A DNA stretch of 64,000 nt from Actinoplanes sp040639655 (GCF_040639655.1 NZ_JBFAAI010000018.1:1-64000), one strand, 5' to 3'. Positions 23,906-32,961 are shown, numbered from the stretch's first letter. Program-made: numbers and translations. Notes: generated by a model not told the origin, from the letters alone.

Positions 23906-24936
23906 GGCGCGACCGCCACGGCGTGCCCGGCTCCCCGGCCGGACGCGCGGGCCACGATCCGGCCGTCCCGGATGCGGACCGCGGTCTCGGTGTCGTCGGT
24001 GATCGCAGCGCCGGCTGCCGCGGCGAGCGCCGGGCCGTCGTCGAGCTCGATGTGCAGCGGCGCGGCAGCCACCGGTGGGAACGCCCGCCGCAGGCAGGCC
24101 GTGAACTCGGTGATCCGCAGCCGGACGAGTGCGCCGGTCTCGGCCGGGTCGCCGGAGACGACGGCCACGGTCACCCGTTCACCGCCGGCGGCCCGGACGG
24201 CCTCCTCCGCGGCGCCGAGGCGGGCCGAGCCGAGAATCACGAGCACCCCGTCGTCGGCCACGCCGTCCGCCGGATGCCATGGGTCGTCGCGGGGCTCGGC
24301 GTCCCGTACGAAGGGGAGATGGGGTGGATCCCACTCGTCGTGCAGCGTGGTGCGCGCCAGGTGTCCGCAGGCCTGGGTGACGTCGAACGGGTCGCCGAAA
24401 CCGGGAGCCGTTCCGGCCAGGTGGTCGGCACCGTGCAGCAGGGTGAGGATCAGCTCGGCCAGCCGCACCCGGCGGCCGGCGACCGGCGGGCAGGCCTCCA
24501 GAGCCAGGCCCAGCATCAGGCTCTCCAGCCGGGTGATCGCGGCGAGGACAGCGCGGCCGGACCGGTCGTCGAAGACCCCGGTCACCGAACGGGACCGCAG
24601 CCGGCCCGCGGCCGCGCTGTCACCGGCCAGCGGGAGCCGCTCGAGCCAGGTGCGGGCGAACGCCTCGGCCGCGGCGCCGGCCTCGAGCCGCCCGGATGTC
24701 GCGGTGGCCGGAAGCGGGGACGCGTGCGGTGACGTGTGGTCGAGCAGCACCGCCATGTAGAGCGAGCGTTTGCTCGTGAAGTTCGAATACACCGCACCGC
24801 GGGTGAGATCGGCGCGAGCCGCTATCCGGTCGACCTTGGCATCGGCATAGCCGTGCTCGGCGAACTCCTCCACCGCCGCGTCGAGCACGGCGGCCCGCGT
24901 CCGCGCCTGTTGCTGCACCCTCGTCAACCGGACCAT
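23902..24936 (-). CDS. TetR-family regulator with an extra C-terminal domain
   Basis: A 344-residue protein, longer than the usual about 200. Residues about 8-65 are a TetR helix-turn-helix (ARTRAAVLDAAVEEFAEHGY; RADLTRGAVYSNFTSKRSLY). A TetR ligand domain follows. The last about 110 residues (LVILGSARLGAAEEAVRAAG onward, alternating strands and helices) are an unrecognised added domain. The ATG at 24936 matches the family start. First gene of a three-gene operon with 4-bp overlaps. A palindrome 40 bp upstream is a likely autoregulatory site. Confidence 0.85.
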   Translation of the reverse strand: MVRLTRVQQQARTRAAVLDAAVEEFAEHGYADAKVDRIAARADLTRGAVYSNFTSKRSLYMAVLLDHTSPHASPLPATATSGRLEAGAAAEAFARTWLERLPLAGDSAAAGRLRSRSVTGVFDDRSGRAVLAAITRLESLMLGLALEACPPVAGRRVRLAELILTLLHGADHLAGTAPGFGDPFDVTQACGHLARTTLHDEWDPPHLPFVRDAEPRDDPWHPADGVADDGVLVILGSARLGAAEEAVRAAGGERVTVAVVSGDPAETGALVRLRITEFTACLRRAFPPVAAAPLHIELDDGPALAAAAGAAITDDTETAVRIRDGRIVARASGRGAGHAVAVAP

Positions 24937-24975
24937 GCCGTCAAGATACACCGGCCATCCCGATGATAAGAACAT

Positions 24976-24987
24976 CCGAATATTCGG
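24976..24987. promoter_or_regulatory. Candidate TetR operator palindrome
   Basis: ccgaatattcgg is a perfect 12-bp palindrome (nearly 18 bp when flanks cat/gtg are counted). It is located 40-51 bp upstream of the TetR gene and in the shared promoter region with the divergent ABC-F leader. Confidence 0.6.
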
Positions 24988-25023
24988 GTGACGGTGGCCG
25001 GGAGACCGGTTAGCCTCCTCGGC

Positions 25024-25068
25024 ATGTTCATGGGACTTGCCTTCGTGAGGATCCGCAGCGCCCGCTGA
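25024..25068 (+). CDS. Putative 14-residue leader peptide of the ABC-F gene
   Basis: A short frame starting at ATG 25024 encodes MFMGLAFVRIRSAR and stops at 25066-25068. It lies 104 bp ahead of an ABC-F gene, and its stop codon lies in the 5' arm of a perfect 10-bp hairpin. Short leaders with basic codons before a hairpin are typical of ribosome-sensing attenuation of antibiotic-resistance ABC-F and erm genes. The ribosome site is weak (ggag about 20 nt upstream), so it may be translated from a start at or near the 5' end. Confidence 0.55.
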   Translation: MFMGLAFVRIRSAR

Positions 25069-25104
25069 CGGCGGCGCGACCTGCACGATTGATCCGCCGC
25101 CGTC
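25067..25104 (+). promoter_or_regulatory. Hairpin overlapping the leader stop codon (attenuator candidate)
   Basis: gacggcggcg (25067-25076) pairs perfectly with cgccgccgtc (25095-25104), with an 18-nt loop. A ribosome held on the last leader codons would cover the 5' arm and prevent folding. A second stem, gccggg 25115-25120 with cccggc 25137-25142, lies between it and the ABC-F ribosome site (ggag 25158-25161). Confidence 0.6.
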
Positions 25105-25172
25105 TCGGTGTCATGCCGGGCGGCCGTTTCCGGCTACCCGGCTCATCCTCGAGCTGCGGAGCACACAGCACC

Positions 25173-26726
25173 ATGTCCCTTGCGCATCTTCGTGCCGACG
25201 ACGTCACCGTTCGTCTCGGCGCCCGCCTGGTCCTCGATGCGGTTTCCGTCACCGTCCCGGCCGGTTCCCGGCTGGCCGTCGCCGGCGAGAACGGGCGGGG
25301 CAAGACCACCCTGCTGCACGTCCTCGCCGGACTGATCACACCCGACTCCGGTTCGGTGCGGCGGTCCGGCACGATCGGCCTCGCCGCCCAGGCCTTGCAC
25401 GCCCATCCGGGCGACACGGTCGGCACCCTGACCGGTGCCGCGCTGCGCGAGTCGCTGGAGGCGCTCGCCGCCCTGGACGAGGCGGCCACCGAGCTGGCCG
25501 CGGATCGGGCCGGCGCCGGCGACCGGTACGCGTCCGCCCTGGACACCGTCACCCGGCTGGACGCCTGGGACGCCGAACGCCGCGTCGACATTGCGCTGGA
25601 AGCCCTCGGCGCGTGCACCGACCGGAGCCGTGAGCTGCGTACCCTCTCGGTGGGCCAGCGCTACCGGGTGCGCCTGGCGTGCCTGCTCGGGGCGTACCAC
25701 GATCTGCTCCTGCTCGATGAACCCACCAACCACCTGGACGCCTCCGGCCTGGCCTTCCTGACCGCGCGGCTGCGTGCGCACCCCGGCGGCATCGTCCTGG
25801 TCAGCCACGACCGGCAGTTGCTGCGCGATGTCGCCCACGAGTTCCTCGACTTGGACCCGAGCCGGGACGGCCGGGCCCGGACGTACGCCGGCGGCTACGA
25901 CGCATGGCAGCGGGGCCGCCGGCGGGACCGGGAGCGATGGTCGCAGGAGTACGACGAGCAGCAGGCCGAGCATCGCCGCCTGACCGAGGCGGTCGACCGG
26001 GCACGGTCCCGGCTGCGTACCGGCTGGCGTCCGGACAAGGGCGTCAACAAGCACAGACGTCAATCCCACACGCCGGGCGTGGTGCAGGCCCTCAACCGGG
26101 AGCGGGAGGCTCTCGAGGCGCACCCGATCACCGTTCCGGAGCCGCCACCGGTGCTGCGCCCGCCGGAGCCGGACACCCGCAAAGGCGTGCCGCTGCTACG
26201 TGCCGAGGAGGTCCGGGTGCCCGGCCGGCTGGACCGCCCGGTGACCCTGTCCCTCTCCGGCGGTGACCGCCTGCTGGTCACCGGTCCGAACGGCGCCGGT
26301 AAGTCCACCCTGTTGTCGCTGCTCGCCGGTTGCCTGCGGCCGGTGACCGGGGTGGTCCACCGCTCCGCGGACGCGGACGTCGCCCTGGTCGCCCAGGAGG
26401 TCCCGGAGTGGCCGGCCGACGCCACCCCGGACCGGCTGCTGGCCGGGCGCGGCACGATGGGGCTGCTGGACGCGGAGGCGCTGGGTACTCCGGTGCGGTT
26501 CCTGTCGCAGGGCCAGCAGCGCCGCCTCGACCTCGCTCTGCAGCTGGCGGGCGGCCCGGATCTGCTGATCTTCGACGAGCCCACCAACCATCTGTCGTCC
26601 ACCCTGGTCGACGAGCTGACCGGAGTCCTGCTGTCCACTCCGGCCGCGGTCGTGGTCGCGACCCACGACCGCAGGCTGCTGGCCGACCTGGCCACCTGGC
26701 CCCGCCTGCATCTCGGCCCGGCGTAG
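25173..26726 (+). CDS. ABC-F family ATPase (ribosome protection type)
   Basis: A 517-residue soluble protein with two ABC domains and no membrane segments. Domain 1 has Walker A GENGRGKTT (near 39), signature LSVGQRYRVRLA and Walker B LLLLDEPTNHLD (near 180). Domain 2 has GPNGAGKST (near 371), LSQGQQRRLDLA and LLIFDEPTNHLS (near 467). Between them is a charged linker rich in Arg/Glu, the P-site tRNA-interaction motif of ABC-F proteins. Members bind ribosomes and either assist translation or displace antibiotics such as macrolides, lincosamides or pleuromutilins. The preceding leader peptide and hairpin favour an antibiotic-inducible resistance role. ATG 25173 follows ggag 11 nt upstream. Confidence 0.9.
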   Translation: MSLAHLRADDVTVRLGARLVLDAVSVTVPAGSRLAVAGENGRGKTTLLHVLAGLITPDSGSVRRSGTIGLAAQALHAHPGDTVGTLTGAALRESLEALAALDEAATELAADRAGAGDRYASALDTVTRLDAWDAERRVDIALEALGACTDRSRELRTLSVGQRYRVRLACLLGAYHDLLLLDEPTNHLDASGLAFLTARLRAHPGGIVLVSHDRQLLRDVAHEFLDLDPSRDGRARTYAGGYDAWQRGRRRDRERWSQEYDEQQAEHRRLTEAVDRARSRLRTGWRPDKGVNKHRRQSHTPGVVQALNREREALEAHPITVPEPPPVLRPPEPDTRKGVPLLRAEEVRVPGRLDRPVTLSLSGGDRLLVTGPNGAGKSTLLSLLAGCLRPVTGVVHRSADADVALVAQEVPEWPADATPDRLLAGRGTMGLLDAEALGTPVRFLSQGQQRRLDLALQLAGGPDLLIFDEPTNHLSSTLVDELTGVLLSTPAAVVVATHDRRLLADLATWPRLHLGPA

Positions 26727-26730
26727 CGGG

Positions 26731-26769
26731 GTCCCCGGGCGGTACGGGTGCGCCGGACCGCCCGGGGAC
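26731..26769. terminator. Bidirectional terminator hairpin
   Basis: A perfect 12-bp stem, gtccccgggcgg (26731-26742) with ccgcccggggac (26758-26769), fills the 44-bp gap between the convergent ABC-F and SnoaL genes. Confidence 0.8.
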
Positions 26770-26770
26770 G

Positions 26771-27184
26771 TCAGGCGTCAGCGGGTCCGGAGATCTGTCC
26801 CATGAGGCTCGTCATGTCGGGCGACACCCACTCCTCCGCTATCTTGTCGCCTTCGACGCGGTAGATGTCGATGCTGGTGAACGCGACCTGCCGGCCGGTG
26901 GGCGGCACACCCTGGAACAGGCCGGTGTGTGTGCCGCTGAATCGCAGGCGCACCGCGACCTTGTCGCCGGCACCGAAGATGTCCTCGATGGTGATGCGGA
27001 GGTCGGCGAAGCCGTCGCGCATCGCCTGGACGCCGAGCTTCCAGATGTCCCGGCCGTACAGCGGATCGGGCAGTCCGGGGAGGTTGACGACGAAGTTCTC
27101 GGTGAGCTGTTCAGCGCACGCGTCGAGGCTGCCGTGCTGCAGTGTCTCGAAGGCCTTGCGTACGACCGTGACGTTCTCCGTCAT
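26771..27184 (-). CDS. SnoaL-like ester cyclase / NTF2-fold protein
   Basis: A 137-residue NTF2-fold protein: VVRKAFETLQHGSLDACAEQLTENF, GRDIWKLGVQAMRDGFADLRITIEDIF, KVAVRLRFSGTHTG, PPTGRQVAFTSIDIYRVEGDKIAEEWVSPD. This pattern is the SnoaL polyketide-cyclase/ester-cyclase family, most of whose stand-alone members have no known substrate. ATG 27184 has ggaagg about 10 nt upstream. Upstream residues in frame are low-complexity and excluded. Confidence 0.87.
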   Translation of the reverse strand: MTENVTVVRKAFETLQHGSLDACAEQLTENFVVNLPGLPDPLYGRDIWKLGVQAMRDGFADLRITIEDIFGAGDKVAVRLRFSGTHTGLFQGVPPTGRQVAFTSIDIYRVEGDKIAEEWVSPDMTSLMGQISGPADA

Positions 27185-27214
27185 CGTGATCGCCCCTTCC
27201 GAAGCGTCCGGTTG

Positions 27215-27250
27215 CAATACGACTGCACTGTAACCGTGATGACAATACGA
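27215..27250. promoter_or_regulatory. Direct repeat caatacga in the SnoaL promoter
   Basis: caatacga occurs at 27215-27222 and again at 27243-27250, 28 bp apart (near three helical turns), each followed by a gca-containing tail. The spacing suits cooperative binding by a regulator just upstream of the SnoaL start. Confidence 0.4.
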
Positions 27251-27305
27251 TCGCAATGCCAAAACATCGGCCATGCCGGTACGGGGCACGGCGGCACGCG
27301 CATGG

Positions 27306-28913
27306 TCAGACGTGGTAACCGCTGACGGCACCGCCCAGGCGCTCGGCCATGCCGGCCAGCTCGGCGGCGGTGCTGCGGGCCTCGCCGGCGCTCCGGGTGG
27401 TCTGGTTGGCGGTGGTGGCGACATTGGTGATGTCGGCGGCGATGGTTCCGGAGCCGTTGGCGGCCTGCGCCACGTTGCGGCCCATCTCGCCGGTGGTGGC
27501 GGTCTGTTCCTCGACGGCGGCCGCGATGGTGGTGGCGTAGTCGTTGATCTGGGCGATCACGTCACCGATGTCGCCGATCGCGGCGACCGCGGCGTCGGTG
27601 TCGGACTGGATGGCGGAGATCCGCTTGCTGATGTCCTCGGTGGCCCGGGCGGTCTCCTGAGCCAGGTCCTTGACCTCGGAGGCGACGACCGCGAAACCCT
27701 TGCCGGACTCGCCGGCGCGGGCGGCCTCGATGGTGGCGTTGAGGGCGAGCAGGTTGGTCTGTTCGGCGATGCTGGTGATCGCGTTGATCACCTCGGTGAT
27801 CTCGGCACTGGCCTGGCCGAGTTTGGCCATCGTGTCGCTGGTGCGCTGGGCCGCGGTGGTGGCCGTGCCGGCGACCTGGGCCGCGTCGCCGGCGCTGGTG
27901 GCGATCTCGCGGATGGAGGCGCTCATCTCCTCGGTGCCGGCGGCGACGGTCTGCACGTTGGAGGAGATCACCTCGGCCGCCGCGGAGACCGAACCGGCCT
28001 GGTCGGCGGTGGTCTGGGCGGAGCGGGTGAGTTCCTCCGCGATGACGGACAGCCGGTCGGACGTGGTGGCCAGGGCGGCGGCGTCGTCGCGGACGTGCCG
28101 GACCGTGGTGGCGACGGTGGACGCCGTGCTGTTGAGTGCCTTCGCCAGTTTGCCGATCTCGTCGGTGCCACTGATCCGGGCGCGGGCGGTCAGGTCGCCG
28201 TCGTCGATGTGGCGCAGCACGTCGACGCACTGGGCCATCGGCCGGGTGATGCCCCGGGCGAACAGGATCGCGACGACCGCGCCGATCAGCAGGACGATCA
28301 CGATCGCGGTGATGATGACGGCCCGGCCCGTGCCGTAGGCGTCGACGGCGTCCTGGTGAGAGGTGGTGGCGTCGGCGACGGCCGCTTCGGAGAGCGCGGT
28401 GAGGGCGTCGCGCATCTCGGCGATCAGCGGCTGGAGATCGTTCTCCCGGACCGCCCGTACCCGCGGCAGGTTGCCCGCCTCGGCGAGAGGGAACAACTGG
28501 TCCGTCACGATTGTCAGGTAGTTCTGCCAGGCGTCGCCGAACCTGTCGAGGCTCTCCCGTTCGCCGCTCGTCGCCAGCTCCCGCACCGCGGTGGACTGCG
28601 CGGCGACGGCGTCCACCTCGGCGGTGAAGTCCCGCTCCTCGGCGGCCCGGCCGGCGTCGTCGCCGGCCAGCAGATAGCCGAGCGCGCTGATCCGGACCCG
28701 GTTGAAGGACGAGCGCAGATCGGCGACGGCCTGCGTCTTCAGGGTCTGTGCGTACTCGCCCTTGCTGGCGGACGCGAGCGTGGACATCTGGCTGAGCGCG
28801 AAGACGCCGACGGCACCGCCGAGCACCGCCACCAGCATCACGACCACGAGGATCTTGGTGCCGATGCGCACGTTGCCGGCCAGCCGGGCCGTCGATGGTA
28901 CGGGCTCGGTCAT
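27306..28913 (-). CDS. Methyl-accepting chemotaxis protein
   Basis: A 535-residue chemoreceptor. TM1 lies at about 18-40 (ILVVVMLVAVLGGAVGVFAL). A four-helix-bundle extracellular sensor spans about 45-195. TM2 is at about 197-218, and a HAMP domain follows (ITRPMAQCVDVLRHIDDGDL). The C-terminal signalling helix hairpin has the conserved tip EQTNLLALNATIEAARAGE. It should pass a ligand signal to CheA/CheW at the membrane. No other chemotaxis genes are in the window. Its presence fits a motile, zoospore-forming actinomycete. Confidence 0.95.
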   Translation of the reverse strand: MTEPVPSTARLAGNVRIGTKILVVVMLVAVLGGAVGVFALSQMSTLASASKGEYAQTLKTQAVADLRSSFNRVRISALGYLLAGDDAGRAAEERDFTAEVDAVAAQSTAVRELATSGERESLDRFGDAWQNYLTIVTDQLFPLAEAGNLPRVRAVRENDLQPLIAEMRDALTALSEAAVADATTSHQDAVDAYGTGRAVIITAIVIVLLIGAVVAILFARGITRPMAQCVDVLRHIDDGDLTARARISGTDEIGKLAKALNSTASTVATTVRHVRDDAAALATTSDRLSVIAEELTRSAQTTADQAGSVSAAAEVISSNVQTVAAGTEEMSASIREIATSAGDAAQVAGTATTAAQRTSDTMAKLGQASAEITEVINAITSIAEQTNLLALNATIEAARAGESGKGFAVVASEVKDLAQETARATEDISKRISAIQSDTDAAVAAIGDIGDVIAQINDYATTIAAAVEEQTATTGEMGRNVAQAANGSGTIAADITNVATTANQTTRSAGEARSTAAELAGMAERLGGAVSGYHV

Positions 28914-29071
28914 GACGTCGTTCCCCTCGTCGGCGATTGGCCCCGGAAGGAATCATTCGCCATCCGGCTGGCGGCCACGCCCGATTGCCCCGAAAACTGC
29001 TCCGCACTGTGGGCTTCCGACATGACCGGACCGCTGCGGCTGGTGGATTCCGCCATGGATGAGGGTCGTGT

Positions 29072-31009
29072 GTGACTCGTAGGGTGTGCGGCATGCCGAG
29101 CGAGCTCGAGTATCTGGACCTGCTCGCCCGTGAGGCGGCGCTGATCGAGTTCGAACGGCCGGTACTGGCGGCGCGCACCGCGGGCGCGTCCGGAGACCGG
29201 CTCGACGAGCTGGAGCGGGCGAAACTGTCCGCCCTCAAGGTGCGGGCGCTGCTCGAACGCCGCCGCCGGCGCGAGGAGGAGCTGTCCGCCCTGTACGACA
29301 CGGCCGGCGACCTGGCCGGGCTGCGGGACGTGGACGCGGTGCTGCGGGCCATCGTGCACCGGGTCCGCACCCTGCTGAACGTGGACGTCTCCTACATGAC
29401 GCTCAACGACGCCGAGCGCGGGGACACGTACATGCGGATCACCGACGGCTCGGTGGCGGCCAGTTTCCAGTCGCTGCGGCTGCCGCCCGGCGCGGGGCTC
29501 GGTGGGTTGGTGGCGCTGACCGGGGCGCCCTACGCGACGGCGAACTACCCGACCGATCCCCGGTTCCGGCACACCCACGACATCGACGAAGGGGTCGGTG
29601 ACGAAGGGCTGGTGGCGATTCTGGGCGTACCGATGCGGCTGGGGTCGGCGGTGATCGGGGTGCTGTTCGCCGCCAACCGGGCCGAGCGTCCGTTCGGGCG
29701 GGAGGAGGTGGCGCTGCTGTCCTCGCTGGCCGCGCACGCGGCCGTCGCCCTGGACACGGCCCGCCTGCTCAGCGAGACACAGACGGCGCTGACCGAGCTG
29801 TCGGCCGCGAACGAGGTGATCCGGGCGCACAGCGCGTCGGTGGAGCGGGCCGCCGCCGCGCACGACCGGATGACCGCGGTGGTGCTGCGCGGGGGAGGGG
29901 TCGAGGACGTGGCCGCCGACCTGGTCGGCGTGCTGCAGGGGGCACTGCTGGTGATCGACGCCGACGGCCGGGCGTTGACCACCGCACGAACCCCGGACAG
30001 CCCCGCGGACCTGCCGGAACCGGCCGGGGCGACCGTCGACGAGGCGGTCGCCGCGTCCCGTGGTGAGGGCCGCAGCGTGCGCCGCGGTGACCTGATGATC
30101 GCCGCGGTGGTGGCCGGTGCCGACAACCTGGGCGCCCTGGTGTTCCGGCCCGACCATCCGCTCACCGACGCCGACCAGCGGATCCTGGAGCGGGCCGCCC
30201 AGGTGACGGCGCTGCTGCTGCTGTTCCGGCGGACCGTGGCCGACGCCGAGGCCCAGGTCCGCGGTGACCTGCTGGACGACCTGATCAGCCGGCCGGTCCG
30301 CGATCCCGAGGCGGTACGCTCCCGGGCCGCCCGCCTCGGCCTGGACATGGAGGCCCCCTGGGTGGTGGTGGCGGCCGGCGACGACACCGGTGACGGCCTC
30401 GGCCAGCGGGCCGCCTCCTGGGCGCGGACGTTCGCGGCCGCACGCCGTGGCCTGGCCATGCCCCGCGACGGCCGGGTCGCGCTGCTGCTTCCCGGCGCCG
30501 ACCCGGCCGGGACCGCCCGGCTGGTGGCCCGCGAGCTGAGCCGGACGCTGGGCCGGCCGGTCACCGCGGGTGGAGCCGGTCCGGCCCGCGGGACGGCGGC
30601 GGTGGCGGGTGCCTACCGGGAGGCCGACCAGTGCCTGAGCGCGCTGATCACCCTGGGCCGGTCCGGCAGCGGCGCGGGCGCGGCCGATCTGGGGTACGTG
30701 GGCCTGCTGCTCGGCGACCGCCGGGACGTCGCCGGGTTCGTCGGCGGGGTGGCCGGCCCGGTGATCGACTACGACGCCCGCCGCGGCACCGCCCTGATCC
30801 GCACCCTGGAGGCGTACTTCGAGGCCGGCGGTGGACTGGCCCGCGCCGCCGAGACCCTGCACGTGCACGTCAACACGGTCACCCAGCGCCTGGACCGGGT
30901 GGCGCAACTACTCGGCGAGGACTGGCAGAGCCCGAACCGGGCGCTCGACCTTCAGCTGGCACTGCGCCTGCACCGGTTGCGCGGCCCCCTGGGTGACGCC
31001 CCCACCTGA
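29072..31009 (+). CDS. GAF-domain transcriptional regulator with PucR-type C-terminal helix-turn-helix
   Basis: A 645-residue regulator. An N-terminal helix (1-70) is followed by a GAF domain (about 75-225; AVLRAIVHRVRTLLNVDVSYM, PYATANYPTDPRF). A coiled stretch and a second sensory region follow (about 270-390). Then come a GGDEF-like degenerate domain and the C-terminal PucR helix-turn-helix (LIRTLEAYFEAGGGLARAAE; LHVHVNTVTQRLDRVAQLLG). GTG 29072 has gaggg 7 nt upstream; ATG 29093 is an alternative. It lies 99 bp before an MHS transporter on the same strand, which it probably controls. Confidence 0.88.
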   Translation: MTRRVCGMPSELEYLDLLAREAALIEFERPVLAARTAGASGDRLDELERAKLSALKVRALLERRRRREEELSALYDTAGDLAGLRDVDAVLRAIVHRVRTLLNVDVSYMTLNDAERGDTYMRITDGSVAASFQSLRLPPGAGLGGLVALTGAPYATANYPTDPRFRHTHDIDEGVGDEGLVAILGVPMRLGSAVIGVLFAANRAERPFGREEVALLSSLAAHAAVALDTARLLSETQTALTELSAANEVIRAHSASVERAAAAHDRMTAVVLRGGGVEDVAADLVGVLQGALLVIDADGRALTTARTPDSPADLPEPAGATVDEAVAASRGEGRSVRRGDLMIAAVVAGADNLGALVFRPDHPLTDADQRILERAAQVTALLLLFRRTVADAEAQVRGDLLDDLISRPVRDPEAVRSRAARLGLDMEAPWVVVAAGDDTGDGLGQRAASWARTFAAARRGLAMPRDGRVALLLPGADPAGTARLVARELSRTLGRPVTAGGAGPARGTAAVAGAYREADQCLSALITLGRSGSGAGAADLGYVGLLLGDRRDVAGFVGGVAGPVIDYDARRGTALIRTLEAYFEAGGGLARAAETLHVHVNTVTQRLDRVAQLLGEDWQSPNRALDLQLALRLHRLRGPLGDAPT

Positions 31010-31108
31010 ACGGTCCTCAATGTGTGTGCCCGCTCCATGGGTTCGCGACCGGTGCCGGACGTAGCGTCCCGGTACCACCGAAACCCGTGAACCCCCGGAA
31101 GGACCGCC

Positions 31109-32446
31109 ATGGCCACGATCGCCACCGAACGTGCCCCGATAGTCAAGGTCGTCTTCGCGTCGCTGGTCGGCACCGCCGTGGAGTGGTACGACTTCTTCCT
31201 CTACGGCTCCGCCGCCGCGCTCGTCTTCGGCACCCTGTTCTTCCCCTCGTCGGACCCGGTCACCGGCACCCTGCTGGCGTTCGGCACCTACGCCCTCGGG
31301 TTCGTCGCCCGCCCGCTCGGCGGCATCGTGTTCGGCCACTTCGGCGACCGGGTGGGCCGCAAGAAGATGCTTGTGGTGTCGCTGATGGTGATGGGCGTGG
31401 CGACCGTCGCGATCGGACTGCTGCCCACCTACGCCACCATCGGTGTCGCCGCGCCGGTGCTGCTGCTGATCTGCCGCCTCGCGCAGGGCTTCGCGGTCGG
31501 TGGCGAGTGGGGCGGTGCGGTGCTGATGGCGGCCGAGCACGGCGACGACGCCCGCCGGGGGTTCTGGTCGTCGTGGCCGCAGGCCGGTGTGGCACTGGGT
31601 AACCTGCTGGCCACCGGGGTGCTGTGGGTCCTCGCGCTGGTGCAGTCCGACGAGGCGTTCAAGTCCTGGGGATGGCGGGTCCCGTTCCTGCTCAGCGCGG
31701 TGCTGGTGCTGGTCGGGCTCTGGGTGCGGATGACGATCGAGGAGTCGCCGGTCTTCCGGCAGACCCAGGAACTGCTCAAGGACCGCAAGCAGGATCATCA
31801 GCCGTTGCGTGAGGTGATCCGCCGCTACCCGCGTGAGGTCCTGCTGGCGATGGGCATGCGGCTTGCCGAGAACATCGGGTATTACCTGGTCACGGTCATC
31901 TCGATCACCTACCTGACGACCTATGCCGGTACGTCGGCGGACAAGGGCATGATCCTGACCGCGCTGCTGATCGGCTCGGCCGTACAGTTCGTGGTGATCC
32001 CGCTGATCGGGGCGCTCTCCGACCGGGTCGGGCGCCGCCCGCTCTACCTCACCGGGGCGGTCGGCCTGGCGATCTGGTCGTTCGTCTTCTTCGGGCTGCT
32101 GGAGAGCCGGTCCGAGCCGAAGATCATTCTCGCGGTCCTGGTCGGGCTGGTGCTGCACGCCCTGATGTACGCGCCGCAGGCGGCCTTCTTCTCCGAGCTG
32201 TTCGGCACCTCGGTCCGCTACACCGGTGCGTCGGTCGGATACCAGCTGGCGTCGATCCTGGCCGGGGCACTGGCGCCGATCATCGCGCTCAAGCTGCTCG
32301 GCGACGTGACCGACCCGAACCCGACGGCGGTGGCGATCTACATGACCGTCGCCTCGGTGCTCACCGTCGTGGCGGTGCTGCTCGCCAAGGAGACCGCGCG
32401 CACCTCGCTGCGCCACGACCGTACGCTCGAGGAGACGGCCGGCTGA
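31109..32446 (+). CDS. MHS-family MFS metabolite:proton symporter
   Basis: A 445-residue, 12-helix transporter. The MHS signature is clear: GTAVEWYDFFLYGSAAALVF in helix 1, the loop GHFGDRVGRKKML between helices 2 and 3, and RLAQGFAVGGEWGGAVLMAAEH. Family members import organic acids, osmolytes or aromatic acids (alpha-ketoglutarate, citrate, proline/betaine, shikimate) with protons. The substrate here is unknown. The ATG has ggaagga 5 nt upstream. The upstream GAF/PucR gene is the likely regulator. Confidence 0.92.
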   Translation: MATIATERAPIVKVVFASLVGTAVEWYDFFLYGSAAALVFGTLFFPSSDPVTGTLLAFGTYALGFVARPLGGIVFGHFGDRVGRKKMLVVSLMVMGVATVAIGLLPTYATIGVAAPVLLLICRLAQGFAVGGEWGGAVLMAAEHGDDARRGFWSSWPQAGVALGNLLATGVLWVLALVQSDEAFKSWGWRVPFLLSAVLVLVGLWVRMTIEESPVFRQTQELLKDRKQDHQPLREVIRRYPREVLLAMGMRLAENIGYYLVTVISITYLTTYAGTSADKGMILTALLIGSAVQFVVIPLIGALSDRVGRRPLYLTGAVGLAIWSFVFFGLLESRSEPKIILAVLVGLVLHALMYAPQAAFFSELFGTSVRYTGASVGYQLASILAGALAPIIALKLLGDVTDPNPTAVAIYMTVASVLTVVAVLLAKETARTSLRHDRTLEETAG

Positions 32447-32498
32447 CCTGTGCCGGATGGGACCACGCCGGAGCCGTGCCTTTGGCATCATCTCCGGC

Positions 32499-32900
32499 GT
32501 GATTCGCCTCTACTCGCTGTTCGCGCTGATCGACCTCGTGTTGATCATCGCCGCGTTGATCTCCTGCCTGTCCGCCGAGGAGCACGAGATCCGGGCGCTG
32601 CCCCGGATCGTGTGGGTCATCCTCATCCTGCTCTTCTCACCGATCGGCCCGATCGCCTGGTTCGTGGCCGGTCGTCCCGCCCGTCCGATCAAGCTCAGCA
32701 ACGGCACCGTCTGGCGGCCGGGCAGCGGCTTCCCGGAGAACCAGCGGCCCCGGCCGTCCGCACCCGACGACGATCCCGAGTTCCTCCGCGGCATCGCCTC
32801 CCGGCAGAAGAAGGAGGACGACGACCTGATGAAGAAGTGGGAGGCCGACCTGCGCCGCCGCGAGGAGGACCTGCGCCGGCGCGAGGACGAGAAGGAGTAA
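32499..32900 (+). CDS. PLDc_N domain membrane protein
   Basis: A 133-residue protein with two membrane helices in the phospholipase D nuclease N-terminal-like domain (LYSLFALIDLVLIIAALISC; LPRIVWVILILLFSPIGPIAW followed by FVAGRPARP). The C-terminal half is a highly charged Glu/Arg/Lys tail (RREEDLRRREDEKE), probably helical and cytosolic. PLDc_N alone lacks the catalytic HKD motifs, and its role is unknown. GTG 32499 places the start directly before the first helix. Confidence 0.8.
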   Translation: MIRLYSLFALIDLVLIIAALISCLSAEEHEIRALPRIVWVILILLFSPIGPIAWFVAGRPARPIKLSNGTVWRPGSGFPENQRPRPSAPDDDPEFLRGIASRQKKEDDDLMKKWEADLRRREEDLRRREDEKE

Positions 32901-32961
32901 CGGCACCGGGGGCGGACCGCCGGTCCCGCCGACCGGCGGTCTGTCCTGGTAGACACAGTGG

